Shown: positions 1 to 14,400 of the stretch, piece by piece
How the letters are laid out: each line of letters opens with the position of its first letter
How positions within the stretch are numbered: position 1 is the stretch's first letter
Assembly (NCBI GenBank): GCA_003952965.2
Contig: CM025854.1
Coordinates: 5,005,931 to 5,069,930 of the forward strand
Length of the DNA stretch: 64,000 nt
From: Morella rubra
Lineage: Eukaryota > Streptophyta > Magnoliopsida > Fagales > Myricaceae
Reading direction: 5' to 3'
Program-made: the position numbers and the translations under genes
Notes under the pieces: generated by a model
The model's input: only the letters and a program-made list of their open reading frames with translations
Database searches by the model: none
Told to the model about the DNA's origin: nothing

Positions 1-150
1 AAACCACAAATCCATAAGCAAAAAGGTTTCTATTGACTTTCCTACTATTAAAAAAGATTAAGTCCAATCAGAGCGTGAAGTTTCCTCATGCAACTGTTTG
101 CAGCATTTGAACAATGTTCAATGAAACTATCCAACAGACCAATAACTTGC

Positions 151-3100
151 CTTTCTATCTTGCCCGCCTGTAGCAAGCAATTTTCCATCTGATGAGAAGT
201 GACAACATTCAACTTCACTAGCACTTGCAGGAATAAGCTGGATTTCCTCAAATGTCACGCCTAAAATTAAAACGATAACATTAAATTTGGGGTTATTGCA
301 TAGTTTTATAAACTGGCATTACATAATCAAACAAACAGAAGAATCCACCAACGTCAGGTACCTTTGCTGACAGCAGAAAACGGAGCAACTCTAGGGTCTG
401 CATCTTCATGAGATAAGAATGAATCAACATTATCTTCCAAGGATCCATCATCCACAAAACGTTCAATATCAGCCTGCAATAGATAAGTTAGTTTACCTCC
501 TACAACATTGAGGGCTAGCAGCAAATTTGTTTTGCGTATTTCTTTTTCTTTTGCCCTTACAAGCCATGACCCCGGTGATGCTAATGACAACTCCTTGCAA
601 GCAATAACTTGTAAATTTCTTACATAGGGCGCTTCCAATAATTTTTTAACATGGCGACTTCAAGCAGACATTATTTCTTCTGTACACAACTTGTGACTAT
701 CAAAGTTGAAATTAGTATGAAAAAAGTAAGGCGAGAAGGTTGCTCACCAACTGATTTGGTGCTGATGTAAGTGAGCCCATGCCATCAGACCCAAACATAA
801 GCAGAGACTTAGAGGAGCCACCATTTTGTGGCAAAGTTGGCATTGATATTGCATCTCCTGGTGTGTGAGTAGAAGGTGTTGAAGGTGAACATGGGGAGGG
901 TCCTGTGGTATTTGCAGTTCCAGAGCTATTACCAGGACCTGAAGATGACACTGGGTGCTTTCTCTTCCGCCCAAGTTTACTTTTTGGAGCCTTGCATGAC
1001 CAAAAAAACTATTTCAGAAACCAAACCGGGCTGTGCCAACTTTCAGTAATGATTGAGTTCACCATGTGGATTCAAGGAATAAAAAGCATTTGGAAAAGAA
1101 TATATAGAGATCACAATTAAAAAAAATAACAATAATTGGGTATGCAGAGATAAAAGCAAGCAGAACTGAGATGAATGAACGTAGAACATGTAAAAGAAGG
1201 CATGATCTGTATTTGGCTACAAAATCACATTAGTAAAGGAATTATATTGGCAGAGATGAATATCTCCATAAATTCAGATTCTACCATACAAATTCTGATA
1301 TATTTCAAGAATGGTACAAAGGCAACACCAGCAGAAAAGAAAGGGGGGGAGGGGGGAACAACCCCAAAATGTGTGGCTAATATAATCCACAAATGCTGCA
1401 GCCAATAAGTCACAAACCTGATCATTTCCTTGAAAGTTATTTGAAATGCTACCATCTGCAGTGATGCTGCCAGCGCCATTCATTTTTTCTTGCTGTGGGT
1501 GGTTGCGGTTCGAATTCTGAGAGTGTTGACTAGAAAGTGGATGCTGCCGATAATGTTGCTGCTGTTGATTGTTGTTCTGAAGTTGCTGCTGCTGCAACTG
1601 AGAAGTATTCAACATTAGACAAGCAACCAGTCCAGAAGCTAAAGGTCACGGATCTGTTGAAGAGAGCTAAAGATGATAAGATAGATCGACTCATTAACTA
1701 AACGATACCTGACTTAGCATTTCTGTGTCCAAGCGTGGTAACATAGGGCAACCAACTGGGACTGGTGATCCTACATCACCAACAGAATTCAACTGGCCGT
1801 CCTTTGCAACACCGATATTTCGATTGTTGAGAAGCATTCTGAGTCTTCTGCACTCCAGATCATTACCAGATGGAGATGACAAGTTTTGCCGTGCCTGAAG
1901 CATCAGTTGCTGCTGTAAATGAACTTGATTGAAAGGCTGAGGAGACTGCATCAAAGACTTCGGCTGAAGAAGTCCAGATCGAAGCTGCTCCAGCCCCTAG
2001 AAAAGGAGAAAAGTTTTCAGGAGAGACAAGCCTTTCGTCCTTCACAAACATCATATATCAAGGGCATGTTCGTTTTCAAGATTATTTTAAAATACAAATG
2101 AATTCAACAAAATTTGCAAAACGAACATCCAAAGTCTTAAAAATTCATACACAAACACTAATACATTTTACACAATCTCCAACAACTTTTCACACAAAAT
2201 CCAATACCTTTTAAAAAAAAAATTATAACAAATCTTTCTCTCTATACTTTTTCACCTAACTCCAATATTTTTTATTAAACAATTACATTAAATCATCTCT
2301 CTCTACACCTTTTTACAAACTCCAATAAAAATTAAATATCTTTAAAACTTTTTACTAACTTTTACACAAAAACCTATAAAACTCTAATTACATAAATATT
2401 CATAATTCTATCAAAATCCTACAATTTTTAGAAAACGAACACCCCCCAAATTTGGATGCACCAAATTCAAAATTCAAATGGAAATTTCATGGAACAACTT
2501 CATTCTCCCTAGCTCTTTCTTAAGAGGGCAGGGCCGCAGGTTGAATAAAACTGGAAACAATAACTTGCTTATGACACTTTAGAAAGAAGTTTAACAATAA
2601 ACTTCAGCAATCCCCACGTCAACAATTTGATCCTATCATATTCTAAGTTGAAACATTTCAATTGACATGTTCAACAACTCCCTACGAGAAACAGAAATTA
2701 GGCTTTTCAATACATAAAATCCAGACAACTATTCAGCCAAATACTCGCTACCATATATATTACCATGTTCTCTTAAGCAGCAATATCAACAAACAAACAT
2801 ACACAAACTGACTTAAACTCCAAATGAAAAATTAAAAAAAAAAACAAGTAGTAGAAAAACATAATTTTCCTTGAAAATGAAAACATCAAGGATATTAAGA
2901 GCTAAGTGCACAAACTCTACAATTGATGTTATAATGTGACATATTGGCTTAACTGGTAATTTTTCTTGTTGAACAAACAATTGGATTCACAAGAAAAATA
3001 TGAAGAGGAAATTAGTTAAGGTATTTTCTCTGCCTGCTACTATTTGGTTTGTGAATGATAGAAGATCCAACCAATGTAGAACAAAAAAACCACACGATTG

Positions 3101-6100
3101 TATACATAGAGAAAATGCAAAAGCATGGGCGGCAAGTCTTACCATCAACTTAGAAAGAAAAGAAAAGAAAAAAAGTCTTACCGTCAAAGGCCATCCTTTT
3201 AGAGTCAAACTGTTACTGCCTTGATTTGATCCTAAAAATGAACATGAGATCAATTGTTTACAGCAGTCAAATACAAAACCCCAATATTTCACAATTAAAT
3301 CATACATAAAGCAACTAATTGAATGCACGATCTACATGCATGAAACACAAGGACATACTTGATCATGGAACTCAATAGAAATTTCAAGGAACAATTTGCA
3401 ATTCCACCCAGCGCATACAAGCATATTTTTGTTTAAGCAAAAGGGCAACAGTGGGGACAGGGGTTGGAACCTCCTATCAAGGGTAACCATAGTACCACCT
3501 TTACCCGCTAGGAAAACCCTCAACAAGGGGCGAGTCAGTGGAGCTTTAGAGCCCATGAAGTGGGGTCGATGTAGAGGGTCTGCAAGCACTCCCTCAAGAT
3601 GGATGGAGTCATAGACTAACACCAATCCCCTAAAACACGTTATAATAAGATATTGGTTGCCTGATATATAAGAATGAGTCACACTTCCTCAGCATCGTGC
3701 CAATGGAAACATGAAGCGATTCCCATCCAACACTTACAAGTTAACTTCCTACCATCAAGCCAACCTTCCGGGGGTTAGATACAAGAAGAATTGTTTCTTT
3801 ACAACTAACGATATTAAGGACAAACACCAACAACATGTCCATCAATAATATGAGAGAAGAATACTAGGTTTACTATTACTAATATGAATGTTAATACACA
3901 CTAGAAAAAACCAAGGGGGCTGGAGGGGGGATTTGGAAAATCCAAATTGGCCCTCTAAACAGCCGTGAATATATCATCTTGGCCCCTCCAAAAAGAGAGA
4001 AAATCCATTTCCCTTTGTCCTAAAAAACAATGGAAAATATCATAATCTTAGAGCAAAAACCCCTCTAGGCTCCCCAAAAAAATCTAAATAGCACATTCAG
4101 AGCAAAAACCCAGCAAATCTAAAAATCCAAAAGAAAATGCCCACAAAATATTCAAAAGGCACACTTTTTAGCGCTTCAACATTACCCGAAAAGCACATCT
4201 AGACATTTCCACCTGGCGCATACAAATGCACCTCCGTAAACATGCTTCGCTTCAAGTATCGGACTCCACTTCACTCTTAAAGCTTTGCGCTTCTCGCATT
4301 TAAAGCTCTCCACTCTTTTAATGATATTGTTAATTGCAGCTGTCAACACTCCAAATCCAATGGGTCCCAACTATCAAGACTCGATGACTAAATTATTTTT
4401 AGATGCCTTAGTGTGAATGAAAAGATATTTGATTAAATATTTCATGCGCTAAGGAGCTCAATTATCCATTCATTATTAAAAGGACTGAAAATTACAGTCC
4501 TTGGAACTATACATGAGCATAACAAAAAGAGAAAATAAAAGCAAACAACCAGATTCAATGTAAAACAAAGGACAACTTTAATCAATACCATGAACTCCAA
4601 CCAATGATCCTTCTGGTCCAGCAGCTCTTGGGTTCATCATTGAATTCATATCACTGTTTATGTCCTTTTCAAGCATACAAAACCATCAACAATAGGAAAA
4701 TTGCTCTGACGGCAACATAGAAAGACAAACAAATATTATATATTGACGACAAAGATAAGTACCTGTGTAGGCCCTGGAAACTGCTGATTCAGATTTTGAA
4801 CTAGCTGAAGATTACCAGAAATACACCCAGATGTACCACGCAATGTTTGCCTGCAAAGCAAGTTGTTCACCCCCTATCAAATTGGAAACTATCATAAACA
4901 CCATTAAGCCAAAATTACTGAACCATGCTTTGAAAAAATAAAATAATTAAAAAAAATACCCAGGAGGGCCGCCTGCTGCAGCTGCCTTCAGGATTGAAGC
5001 ATGATTTGGATCCAGAAGCAGTCCAACATGATCGCCTAATCTTTGCTGCACATAAATGTTTTATAAATAACTGCAGGGAGGATATGATATGAATAAACCC
5101 ATTCTTGAATCCATCACAGAAGTTGATACCTTCATAGCTCCCTCATCCAAGGCATCCCTCTGGAGGGGAACCTTTAGTCTTTCCTCATACATTTTTGTTG
5201 CCAAGGCACTTGCAGTTGCAGGGTTCTGCCTCATAAGGGGGTCACCGCTTACAAGCCCATTGGCACTGTCATTCAGAAGCTGGTTCCCATCTCTTCGCTG
5301 CTGCTGTTCCTGCTGTTGTTGTTGCAGCTGTGGCTGCTGCTGCTGCTGCTGAGCATGCCTCTGCAACAAGAGCTGCTGCATTTGCATCTGCTGATGTTGC
5401 TGAGGTTTCTGCTGCTGTTGCTGCTGCAGCTGCTGCTCGCGAGCCTTTGCCAATTGAGTCTGTCAACACCAGATAGTTTAAGTATCTCTCCAACATAGAA
5501 ACATAGATCAGATACCATCCAGAACCCAAAAACAACATCGTAATATACCACTTATTAGAAGAGTTTCCAAAAAACAAAACAGAGCTGATAATGTTTGATT
5601 TGTAGGTCAAACTCCCTATTCTCTCACCCTGCAGCAAAATCATTTACAAATGGGATATATACACTTTATACCCTCCAACTATGAGAGTCATGATACTTGC
5701 ACCCCAAACTATTATTTTTATCACATTGCACCGATCACCTACTGATTTTAAACACTTTGCACCCTTAATTAAAATTTTCCATCAATTGGAACATAAAGTG
5801 CTTTTTTGGCTCATGAAATGACAATTTTATCTCCACACTTTTTTTTTTTTACAGGGACCCTTTTATGAAGTTAAAATCATAATTTCAGAGGCCAAAAGAT
5901 CAATTTTTGTCAATTTAGTTTGGGGTGCAAAGTGTAAAGACCTCCGTTGTAGGAGGGTGCAAAGTTTATTTCTTCTTTTCAAAATCTATGCAATCACAGC
6001 ACTTCAAAGAAAGAAAATTTCAACTTCTAAGAGTTAACTCCCAAGGACCAATAGTCACTAGTATATGCTTAAGAATGAAAACTTCTCATGGCCACTGAAA

Positions 6101-7977
6101 GCAAGTTAAGGGTTTCTTCACGAGGTGTTAAACTTTGCATATAAGAAACAAAGTACCAATACAGAACCTAGTATTTAAAAAAAAATTAACATCCAAAAAT
6201 TAACAAAGCAATTTTTTTATCACATCTCCAACACGCACTTCCCAAAAAATCAAACTGTTAGGATGAGGGAGAAAGAGCGACTAAGACCCAACAAAACACA
6301 CATTACCAACAAGAAACTGCACAGAACATAATGATGATAATTAAAATGAATTGATCAGAAGCAAACTTCTCCTCGACTTTTTTCAAACAGAAATTATAAT
6401 ATCTCTAGCTAGATACAGTGGATATGAAAACAGAGGATTTGATGCAGAATGCCAGAAACTTTCGCAGTCACACCCTCCCCCACCCGAAAGAAGAAAAACA
6501 AAATTGAAAGGTTGATTAAAAAATACAGTAAAACCACCTCAATGTATGATGCAGCTGCCTCTGAGTGCTTCTCATTTGTCCTGGCAATAAATACGTCCCA
6601 AAAGACGGACCACCATTCAAAGAGAAAGCCACCAGGTGCATCAATTGCTGAAGTACATGTAAACACGAAACACCATTAAGCACCTTACGGTGTAAAAAGA
6701 TACCAACTGAAATCCATAATAAACGTTGAACTTATTTTCCTTAGCAAATGTTCAAAACGTCTTACCAGCAGGGTCTGCTGAGACTCTCGCCTCGGCTTGA
6801 AATGCTTTCGCAGAACTATGTAATTTCCTTTTGACAAGATAATCATATATATACACATCCAACCTATTAAACGACCAAAATCATACCACCGGTAAGTAAT
6901 TCAAAACATTTAGATCCTCTGCTGCAGACTAGAATTCTATCTTCAACAATTGAAAATGATACAAACCCACAATTCAGAAATACAACAAATTAAAGGTCAA
7001 TAACCACAGAATAAAAAACATATTATCCTTGAAAACTCAGAAAAGTAAACACTTGAAAAGAAAATATTGTGGACTAAATGCGGCACATACGAACAACACA
7101 AAAGAATAAAACCTTGACACAGATCACCCCCCACTCCCACCTTTCTTCACAATTAGATGGCAAGAAAAAGTGACCAGAAAAAAAATAAATAAATAAATAA
7201 AAAATACGGCGAGAAAAAGGAGAAAAATATAAGTAAAAATTCGTCTGCTAAAATGATTTTCGAAGCCTGAAGCTACAAACTCTCCACCCAACTGAAGCTT
7301 ATACAAACTTTTCGCTCAGTAGAACTTTTCATTTTCTTGTCGCCAAGAAAATGTGCCGAAGAATTTATTATTTGAATGTTGAATTTTGCAATCTTTGAGA
7401 GGAAAACGCTCCACTCAACCAAACAACGAAGGCCTTCTGCTTTGATCAAAATAACACAAGAAGAACAGAAATGAATTTAAAAAATACCCCAAAAACCAAA
7501 ACCGTAAAAGAAATCAAAATTTAATAGAAGGCAACAGAATCACAGCCCTAGCCAAGAAAAAATCTAAAAAAATAAAGGAAATTTCTACAGAAAACCAGCG
7601 TCAAAAAAACTGACAAAAGAACCAAAGATTAAAAACAAAAACTTTATCTACAGTAAAAGAACCACAAAGAAACATTAAAGAAAACCAAAACGCAAAAAAC
7701 ATAAACAGAACACTAACCCGTGGAAAGTATGACATACGGTATGAAGAAACAAGAAGAAAGACACACAAAATAATAGCACCCACAAAGAGAAACGAAAATC
7801 AATACTCCAGTACCAAAAACACAGCTACAAACATTCGAAGTCCTAAAGGACTAAAACCGAGAAATTTAAAGGCAAAAACAATACAACAAACTCGATTGCC
7901 AAGCATTAAGACTTGCATTCACTTCACAAAGAATAAAAGACCTACATTTTATCAGCTTCCCAGTTGGTATGAGACAT
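151..7977 (-). CDS. LUG: LEUNIG-type transcriptional corepressor, 5' two thirds (partial)
   Basis: Gro/Tup1-type nuclear corepressor. In Arabidopsis, LEUNIG binds SEUSS and represses targets such as AGAMOUS. I deduced 13 exons from splice sites and homology to LEUNIG: 7946-7977, 6766-6863, 6538-6647, 5130-5459, 4960-5045, 4763-4850, 4589-4664, 3182-3231, 1709-1996, 1418-1597, 748-990, 362-473 and 151-260. They sum to 1803 nt with all phases closing (601 codons). The start is the ATG at 7977, giving [11 protein letters not shown], followed by a LisH motif and the LUFS domain with FEWWSVFWD (residues about 1-88). Next come a Gln-rich tract, the GRKRK basic patch and a Ser/Thr/Pro linker ([17 protein letters not shown]). 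The last visible exon opens the first WD40 repeat ([19 protein letters not shown]); the other repeats lie beyond base 1. It is closer to LEUNIG than to LEUNIG_HOMOLOG ([14 protein letters not shown]). The exon 9/10 junction (MLSQ-LQQQQ) is the least certain. Confidence 0.93.
2062..2447. mobile_element. MITE-like insertion in LEUNIG intron 8
   Basis: The left end GGGCATGTTCGTTTTC and the reverse complement of the right end (GGGGGTGTTCGTTTTC) form short terminal inverted repeats around about 386 bp of AT-rich non-coding DNA. The segment lies wholly in the intron between 1997 and 3181. I could not find a convincing target-site duplication, so the superfamily (hAT or PIF/Harbinger-like) is open. 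Confidence 0.5.
5271..5447 (-). repeat. CAG/CAA tract encoding the LEUNIG polyglutamine region
   Basis: Dense CAG/CAA codons on the minus strand within LEUNIG exon 4 encode runs of glutamine broken by His, Pro, Met, Leu and Glu. Gln-rich stretches after the LUFS domain are usual in this family and belong to its repression region. The opposite strand gives spurious Leu/Cys/Ser-rich ORFs. Tract length is likely polymorphic between alleles. Confidence 0.9.
5661..5966. mobile_element. MITE-like insertion in LEUNIG intron 3
   Basis: The left end carries ACCCTCCAACTATGAGAG and the reverse complement of the right end carries ACCCTCCTACAACGGAGG, making imperfect terminal inverted repeats about 300 bp apart. 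Inside, motifs such as CACCCCAAACTA and the inverted TTTGGGGTGCAAAG are also related. It has no coding capacity. The segment lies in the intron 5460-6537. Target duplications were not resolved. Confidence 0.5.
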
Positions 7978-10900
7978 GATTATAATGCTGTAGTCTATAA
8001 TAACCCGAAAGAACTACGAGTAAGAGATTATCGGAGGAACTCTTCAACGCTGGATTCTCAAGAGAACCATGTTTTTGCTGGACTTCTGAGCGAAGCTTTC
8101 AGAAATATTTGGACGATAACATGATATATGATAAACACACATCTACATGGTGGCGCGTGTGGGTCCCCTAGAATTCTTGAATTTTTTTTTTCGGTTATTT
8201 ATTTTTTTTTGTTTTGGCTTTTCGCTGGCTCTGGCCTAATGCCAAAACTTCACGCAATCAAAGCACCGTACAGTGACTTCAAAAAAAAAAAACACGTATG
8301 GTGGCTTCCATTCTGTTGGAAGATCCTCTTTTATTGCGAGTCTTTTGACTCTTTGGTGGCATAAGTCCTCTATTAACTCTCTTTTTTCTTTTTATCTCAA
8401 GCAATTTTATATCTACAAGATTAAAACCCTGTAACATAGGATAATACAGCTGAAAATATATTATTTAAATTTTGAATTCCCTTTAGAATAAGATTTTTAA
8501 CTTACCCTCTTATCTTAAGTGACATTTATCTTCTACATTATTAATTGACCGATATAATGATAATATATGAAAAATGAAATCATAATATACATTCACCCAC
8601 TAAATCATAAATACTAACAATTTCATCTTGCTCTTATTTTTTTTTTTATTATATCTTATAACCTATAACGACATTAAATACCATTATTTTTTTCTTTTTT
8701 GCTGTGAAAAATGAAAATTTTCCCTAAACCAGACTGACTTTGCATGGTTGACTCCAAGGTCATCTTTGAAAACCGAGAAAATATAAGGCTATATTTTTTT
8801 AAAAAAAAATTATTTTAATTATTTGTTTTCAATTCAAACATAATTTTTAAAAAATATATATTTTAATCTTTAATAAAAATTGTTATATCATTATTTGGCC
8901 TCAATTCCTGTGAAAAACAGCATAAAAACTCTTCTCACAATTTTTTTTTTTTATCTAAACATACTTTTTTATTTTCACATTCTTTAAAAGAATAAATTTT
9001 AAAAACTTTATCTTCCAAACATTATTTCTATGATCCCATCATTCCCAATACCTAAAAAACTTAATAACAAAAAAAAAAATTCTTTTTTCTAGCACAAAAA
9101 AAAAAAAAAAAAAACTTTACATAAGAAAAATAAATTCTCGATCAGTGAACCGTTGGCCCCTTCGAAACGTTCATATCAGGCCATGGTTTTGGCTAAGAAA
9201 ATATGTGGCGAAATAGGGGGAAAAAGGGTTTGGGGTGCCAGTAAGTCCACGCGGTCAAAAAGCTCAAGGGGGCATTAAAAGATGGCATGGTGAGTGCCGC
9301 TGGTTTTAATATATTAATTTAAACCGCCGTTTTCATGTCATGCATGACGACTGCCCCCAGTTTTTTCTACCGTCTTGGCAGGCACATATTTGGCAATAGG
9401 TTGTGTGCTATCCAGAATATATGCCCACCACATTCTCGAGAGAATGTCTTTTCGAATTTAGATCCGTGATAGTTTTTGCTTCAAAGATTTGATGAAATCT
9501 CCCCACATATGCCTTTGTAGAATAATGCAGTCCGGCATTGGAAGTCTTACCAGTGGTGTTGAAATTTCGAGGAAACATTAATGCTGGTAGCGGGTTTGCC
9601 CGTGTTCAGTTGAAAAATTGCGGGACAGATGATTGTGTCTTTTGCATCATTCGGCTTTGATGGACTCGAGCATATGCCACCTCATGGGACCACCTCATGG
9701 GACGGAAACCTCGGGAAAAGCTGCTTCACCTCGATGCTGTTATGCAAGCAGTTTGTCCGTGTGACTCGGATGCTATTCAGCTAGAATCTTGTTCAAATTA
9801 AATTGTCTTTTAATTTTGAATTGAATGTTGTGCTGCGAGCAGTTTGTTAGTGACTTGGATCCTATTTACTTGAAGTTTATCTTTAATTTCGAATTAGAAG
9901 TTAATAATTATCATCAAGTCTAATTTTAATTTTGAATTTGAAGACAATAGTCAGGTCTAGGTTTAATTTTAAATTTGAAGTAAATAGTTATCATTATGGA
10001 TAACTACTTTTTTATTTATTTCTATTTTTGTAACTCTATAAATTGGAGACGTACTAATAAATAAAAGGCTGATTGATTTGAATTATTATTATTTTTTAAA
10101 GGGTGAGACTATAATCTAGTGGTGAGATGCCACGCCACTAATATCATGATCCATGAGACTTTAAATATTCGTTGTTCGTTCTCTTCCATCTGTCCACGTG
10201 AAAAAATCGACTTGGCCCGTTGCTTAACTATGGAGGAAGACTAGCGAAAACTCTGATATCGGTGTGTCATTGCCCAAAGAAAAAAAAAAATCGAAGTTCC
10301 AAAACCAGTCATGGCCGAGTCACTGAAGTTGACTCAGTCATGGGTGTCCATGCTGAGCTCCGGTCTTCACTTTACATGCCAATTGATCCAATGAAAGATG
10401 GGAAGGTTTTATTCGAAACGAGCTCTGGTCTCCTGCCAAAACAAACGAAGAGCGACAAGCTTCAAGGCTTTATCGAGTTTTTCTCCCCGAGCAAACTCGG
10501 GAGTCGACCCCTTTGCTTTGCTATCAAAATGGCATAAACCCAAGCTGTGCCTCTCTTAATTGACTTCCTTAGCCAATCAACCATTATTGTTGGACTTGAA
10601 CAAAAAATTTTGACTCGTCGATTGGGCTACTCAGCTTAAGGATCTGAAATATGAATAGACCGCGCTCTGCCAACAGCATTCCAGAGTACAAATTTCTGAA
10701 CAGTTTGCCTGAAATTCATCAAGCAAGGTTGCTCCGCTATGCATGTGCGACACTTCCAGTAACCCATATGTTTACGCTTTATACTTCCGCATTTTTTGTT
10801 CTTTTTCCCGAGTTTACTCAACCATATACAATCAGTACGAAGGAGGGGCCATTTTTTTTTTTTGTAATTTCTGCAATCACAAAGCAGCCTACCACCTCCC

Positions 10901-11455
10901 TTCCCTTCTAATGATCCTTTTCCTATATAGAATACAGAAAAGACAAGAAAATAAATCTCGAAGTGGAATGACATACATTGATTTGACTTGCCAACGTGAG
11001 TCATGTTATTCCTATGCACCGGAAGGATACAGATTTGACATACATCAGTCTGCTTAAACCCTAAAAGTTGCAAAGGAAATTATGTCTACAAGAATATCAC
11101 ACATAAATCGCTATCACATATGAGTGCAACAATTGGTTTGCATTCAGCCTCTTTCATTGAACTATCCAGTGAAGATGGAACAAATTGGAAAGTTGGGAAA
11201 TAGCTCTTATTCTACTAAAACTATCTATTATTTTTCTTAATGAAACTTCTGTTTGTATAGTTTAGTTGTAATGCTTCTGACCCAGAAACAACAACCTGAA
11301 ACCGAACTGTCACCTCCCCTGAAATCGTCACATAATGTCTTCGCAATGGTGCCAACTAAGAGCCGCAGAGTCAACAGGACCAGGAAAAAAATCCCTCGAA
11401 CAAGAAAAATTCGAAAAGAGAAACATTACCGGTAAAAAACAAGGCTTGAAACTTC
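7978..11455. other. Intergenic region between LEUNIG (5' side) and BASS2 (3' side)
   Basis: AT-rich spacer. The LEUNIG promoter and 5' UTR should lie in the first few hundred bases, but I see no clear TATA box. Poly-A and poly-T runs are frequent at 8.6-9.1 kb. The ORF-like stretches at 10220-10537 and 10636-11073 match nothing I recognise and are not supported as genes. The BASS2 3' UTR should occupy part of the last few hundred bases. Confidence 0.6.
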
Positions 11456-14400
11456 TCATTCCTTGAAGTCGTCCTTGTCATCAACAGGTATTGGACTGTT
11501 CCTCCAAAAGACTGCAAGAGCACTCCCACCAAGCTGTAAAGGAGATAGTGTGAATTAAGGCTGTCAGTGAATTCCCAAGAGGAAAACTAATCTGAGGACT
11601 TAAAAGAGTATATTAAACAGTAAGTTTGACCAAATGTAAGAAAGATTCCTACCGCCATGAAAACAACGCTAACAGCAGAAGGGACAGCAACAAGTGGATT
11701 TGTAAAATGCTTCTGGGCAAGCAGAAATCCAAGTGCAGAGCTCTGCAGACAGCAATGAAAGAATAAAAGCATTACCAGCAACATAAATAACACAATAAGT
11801 TATACAACATTCGAGTCATAAGCTGGTGATGTGATCTGTGGTGGCATTGTCGGAGTTTTATTCTACTCAACTAAATAGCCTTATCACTATTAAACGACTA
11901 TATTCTGGTGCAAAAAAAATATACTCTGGCAACTTCCCGGTAAAACACTGCTCAGTCAATTAGTTAAAGATTTTAGTTGCCCTATCACACAAGAATACAA
12001 CTCCTAGGCTCCCCAAGTATACTTGTGCTCTTCTTGAATCAATCTGGAAGTTATTCACGATTGGGGAATTTATTTGTTTATATTCGACTACTGATTGACA
12101 AATGTAACCTGCAAGAGCCTTCATATTTAGCAAATGCGGATCCGTGGTTAGAAACATTTTGGTAGCAGGGTCAAAATTATGGCCGACCAAAACAGAGCAA
12201 ACTTCAAAATCAGTCAACTGATTCCTTTCACTTACTTCCATTTTTGGCCACTGTTGATCAATTTTATATCTATCTAGACACTGATATTTTTTTTCTTAAG
12301 ATTGGGATGGGGATTGTCTGGTCCAGGGATTGTTGGCTTAGCATTCAAGATGCTTGATCAAGTCCTTATGCAGATTTTCACTGTACGACAACCTTCGCCA
12401 CTGTTGTGTTTCTTCTCGTCTTTGCTTCTTAGGGGCTTGCGATTTGAAGGCTTTAATGAACTGTTGAAGCTATTGATTGAGAGAGTGCCAAATGCTGACG
12501 GTTAAGGTCACGGATTTTGGGTGGACGCAAAAGCCAAACAGTTCAGGCGAGAGTGATGAGTAGGTGTTGTATGCTAACATAAAAAGAAAAAAAATAAAAA
12601 TTTTGGGGGGATATGGAGCTTAACTTGAAAACAACCCTCCCCACACTTGAAGACAGATAGGGTATGTTTGTCATTCAAGGAAATAACACGAATTATTGGT
12701 ATAGAAAGACATGCAGAATATGTATACCTGCATTCCACATTCTATGGAAATAGTACGAGAAGTGGATTCACCAAATGATATTCTTGAAAGCCAATAACCA
12801 ATAGCAAATGCAGCGCCATGAAGGGCAGCCACTGGAAGTATTAGTTGTGCTCCTTGAGTTTTCAAGACATCTGAAACTTGCCCAATCTTCAAAATTATAA
12901 AATATCGAAGTTAGTACCCTCCGCACGAAAAAACTACCACCAGAATGCTGGAATAAAATGCAAAAGCTGAAAAAGTGATTTCTAGCTTACATATTGCTAT
13001 TCTGAGAACTTACAGGGCTTGCACAGAGAAGGGTGGTGAGGATAACTCCAATCAAAGGTGTCAAAGTCACTATTTTTGAAGTGAATTTGGGGAAAAATTC
13101 ATTTGCCAACACTGCCACAGAAAGAAGAAGGTAACTCATATGTGTGTCAATACATTTACCCTTGAGACAAGCTTTGATTTATAGGAGAGAAGATGCAGAT
13201 TTCTTTGCAAATAACTACGATATATATATATATATATATAAATCTTAAACACCCTATAGTTACCTCCGACAATTGTTGGCAGTAAAACGACCTGAAAAGT
13301 GCTGAGTGCCAGACCCTGCAAAGATGGGAGGAACACCAAAACCCAAATGAATACTGACTCCATATATATAATTTTCTTGCACCACAAATATTTCTCAACT
13401 AAATCTTAAGCTGAATAGAATGACAATAAAACTTGTTATATCCTTGACTCAAAGAATTACACTTTCCACATATTGTCCCCTGTCAGTTAGGCCTGTCCAC
13501 TGATAAAAGCACACTGAACTTATCTAAGGTTCTTTCCATTGATGTCCTTTGTATTATGTCATTATTGTTGTGAGAGCAACGACTATAAACACCACAGCTG
13601 GGTACAGTGCCATATTTTCTCAAAGCAAGTGATTCTGCATTCATAATATCGTAGAAAGCTTGATAGGTGTAATGGATAGACCTCAAGTAGGTAGAAGTGT
13701 AACATTGCAAACCACAGCTTGGCAAATCCAATCACCTCCTACCATAGGAGGGAAAAATATATGTTCTTCTTATCTATATTTTACACAATTTTACCAGTTG
13801 TGATTGCTAACCACTTAGTCAGCCTGGAATATGATATGGCAAAGACCTAGGGAGCCCATCAATCAGCTATATAATGGGGTTGTTGGAATTGTAAACCAGA
13901 AGAAGTTTTTGCATCAGCTCAGATGGAACTAGCAGCAATCTGGCCATATGTTCCACATGACCAACAAAATAAAGGATATTGGTTTCTTCCAGATCCTCAG
14001 TTTTGCATTACAAAAAGGCAAGGATCATTAAATGGGGGTGATTACCAAATTACACCCAACCTTACCACAGCATCAACTGGAACAAGCTGACCAGCAAGAA
14101 GCTTAGTGAGGAGTGGCGTCATAATAATAGCTCCAATGGTTGAACACCTGTAGATGTCCAGAGTGATTATGAAGTTAAAGTACCCATACATACTCTTCAA
14201 ATGTTACATGAAAGCCATGCAACTTCTTGTCGAAAAATTATTGCACTTAACTAAAAGCCAAAATTACTTCTCTAGGTGATGCTATAAAATAAGTCCACCC
14301 ATCCATAACTGTGCTTGTCTGCTCAGGCAACAATCACATAAACTGAGCACTACATAAGCACATTGGAGACTTTTACCATGCTTATCCTTCACCAGATATT

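Noticed and set aside
5089..5643. ORFs rich in Leu, Cys, Ala or Ser around the CAG tract
   Set aside because: They are other-frame readings of the LEUNIG polyglutamine exon.
10636..11073. Overlapping ORFs of 86-145 codons on both strands
   Set aside because: Low-complexity stretches (Lys and Phe runs), no family resemblance, and no splice-linked partners.
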